DNA from: a virus
Virus record (IMG/VR): IMGVR_UViG_3300042868_005134
Span: 62,001-126,000 of that record
Strand: one strand, 5' to 3'
DNA length: 64,000 bases
The stretch's first letter is position 1. Each line of letters begins with the position of its first letter. Below the pieces are notes generated by a model. It did not search any database. It was not told the DNA's origin and worked only from the letters and a program-made list of their open reading frames with translations. The position numbers and the translations under genes were made by a program. This document shows, one piece after another, positions 63,070 through 64,000 of the stretch.

Positions 63070-64000
63070 TTAACCTAACGCAGCGATTTCACCAGTATTC
63101 TTCAAGCGTAGTGGAATAAAGATAAATTCCACAGCCTTGACTGGTTCAATAGCAATGTCTAAGTATAATTCATTTCTATCAATTCTTGCTGGCGTATTGT
63201 TACTTTCGTCGCATACAACAATGTAGTCATACAACGCACGTTGTCCTACAAGTTCTAGCATTAAACTTTCTGCTGCAGATTTGATCTGATCTCTAGTGAT
63301 TTTATCATTAGGTTCAAAGATATATGGTTTAGCCAAAGCACTTAGTTGTCTACGTAAGTAAATTACCAAGCGAGCTACGTTGATACGATCCAATGCACTT
63401 GCTGCCTTGGCGCGGGTCTTTTGTCCGTAGTTAACCAAGCCGGTTCCTGTTAGGAATGTGATTGGATTAATCTTAGCTTCGTACAATGTATCACGTTGTC
63501 CGTTGTTTAGAGCAACACTGTCAAATTCACCTTCGCTAGTAACATAACCAACTGCAGTTGCGTTAGTAATACCACCACGTCGCACACCTGCTGGAGCAAA
63601 CCAAGGATAAGCCACTTGGTCATTCAACGCAATAGTACGTAAAATCATGTGACTTGGAGGAACAACAACATTGTTACCAAAGTTATCGCTTGTGAAGCCC
63701 CATGGATAGAACATACCCATGTATTCGTCGTAGCTGACGCCGCCTAGGTCGTTGTCTTCTAGTGCCAAACGTTGATTTGTACCCCATGCTAGCAAACTGG
63801 TTGCGTCAGGTGTTAAACGAGCCGGAGTATCACCTACCACAAATGCTGTCAAGCCTCTGTCGTAGTTTAATGTGACCAATTCGCCAATTAGTTCTGGATA
63901 ACCAGGGCAAGCTAACAAGTTAAACACACGACTTTCTTCATCGCGAATTTCTTGATTGCTGTTCACTGTTGCTTGAATAGCACGTACAACAACTTTACGC
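63070..64000 (-). CDS. gp18: Tail sheath protein gp18 (N-terminus beyond window)
   Basis: C-terminal ~310 residues; the frame continues to the right edge. RVFNLLACPGYPELIGELVT near the N-terminal part, RGGITNATAVGYVTSEGEFD, and the C-terminal YDYIVVCDESNNTPARIDRN then VKAVEFIFIPLRLKNTGEIA are sheath domain motifs. Forms the contractile outer tail. Confidence 0.93.
   Translation of the reverse strand, partial: RKVVVRAIQATVNSNQEIRDEESRVFNLLACPGYPELIGELVTLNYDRGLTAFVVGDTPARLTPDATSLLAWGTNQRLALEDNDLGGVSYDEYMGMFYPWGFTSDNFGNNVVVPPSHMILRTIALNDQVAYPWFAPAGVRRGGITNATAVGYVTSEGEFDSVALNNGQRDTLYEAKINPITFLTGTGLVNYGQKTRAKAASALDRINVARLVIYLRRQLSALAKPYIFEPNDKITRDQIKSAAESLMLELVGQRALYDYIVVCDESNNTPARIDRNELYLDIAIEPVKAVEFIFIPLRLKNTGEIAALG

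Overview
The window is a piece of a large T4-like (Straboviridae/Kyanoviridae-like) myovirus genome. The evidence is a syntenic minus-strand block of T4 core genes: sheath gp18 (cut by the right edge), tube gp19, a tube-fold protein, gp4, gp16, gp17, gp32, uvsX, uvsY, uvsW, a probable gp62, primase gp61 and helicase gp41. Lipoprotein and Sec signal peptides, an LpxH-like phosphoesterase, a heptose-epimerase-like protein and DnaA boxes of type TTATCCACA point to a Gram-negative, probably proteobacterial host. The uvsY and small conserved proteins look more like aquatic T4-like phages than coliphage T4. Host identity is inference.

Layout. 1-4.6 kb (-): tail fibre/adhesin genes (collagen-like and repeat-rich), a secreted nuclease and a lipoprotein. 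4.7-10.3 kb (-): cell-envelope and accessory genes (GT2 glycosyltransferase, LpxH-like, YbaN-like, HNH, YqgE/AlgH, a fused SGNH-PGBD-SleB lysin, a capsid-targeted-looking small protein, a sugar epimerase). 10.3-13.7 kb (-): a Dam-type methylase, a possible PD-(D/E)XK nuclease, an HNH nuclease and a DGQH/ParB-like protein. 13.9-23.3 kb (-): a long operon of tiny, ATGA-overlapping genes containing two paralogous families, plus an S11 D-Ala-D-Ala peptidase and a 5'(3')-deoxynucleotidase. 23.4-25.0 kb: a divergent, gene-poor region with direct repeats, three 20-bp-spaced AT iterons and seven DnaA boxes, i.e. a candidate replication origin. 25.0-37.2 kb (+): about 37 small early genes, each cluster with its own near-consensus sigma70 promoter (TTGACA-17-TATAAT), three tRNAs, two orphan structured RNAs, an AAA ATPase and a terminal three-hairpin RNA whose loops are complementary to the common early Shine-Dalgarno leader. 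37.4-46 kb: mixed strands (sulfotransferase-like, DUF2061, 2OG oxygenase, nitroreductase-like, GNAT-like genes). 41.3-64 kb (-): replication, recombination, packaging and tail genes.

Regulation visible in sequence. Early genes use host-type sigma70 promoters, many placed inside the 3' end of the preceding gene. Late genes carry T4 late-type (N)NTAAATA boxes. In at least six genes the late box lies exactly 5 nt before the ATG, and several sigma70 promoters also sit 4-7 nt before an ATG. Both geometries predict leaderless mRNAs.

Most likely new biology: the DnaA-box origin in a T4-like phage, the anti-Shine-Dalgarno RNA at 37.02-37.19 kb, the leaderless promoter-ATG geometry, and C-terminal peptides that appear to be dictated by an embedded ribosome binding site.
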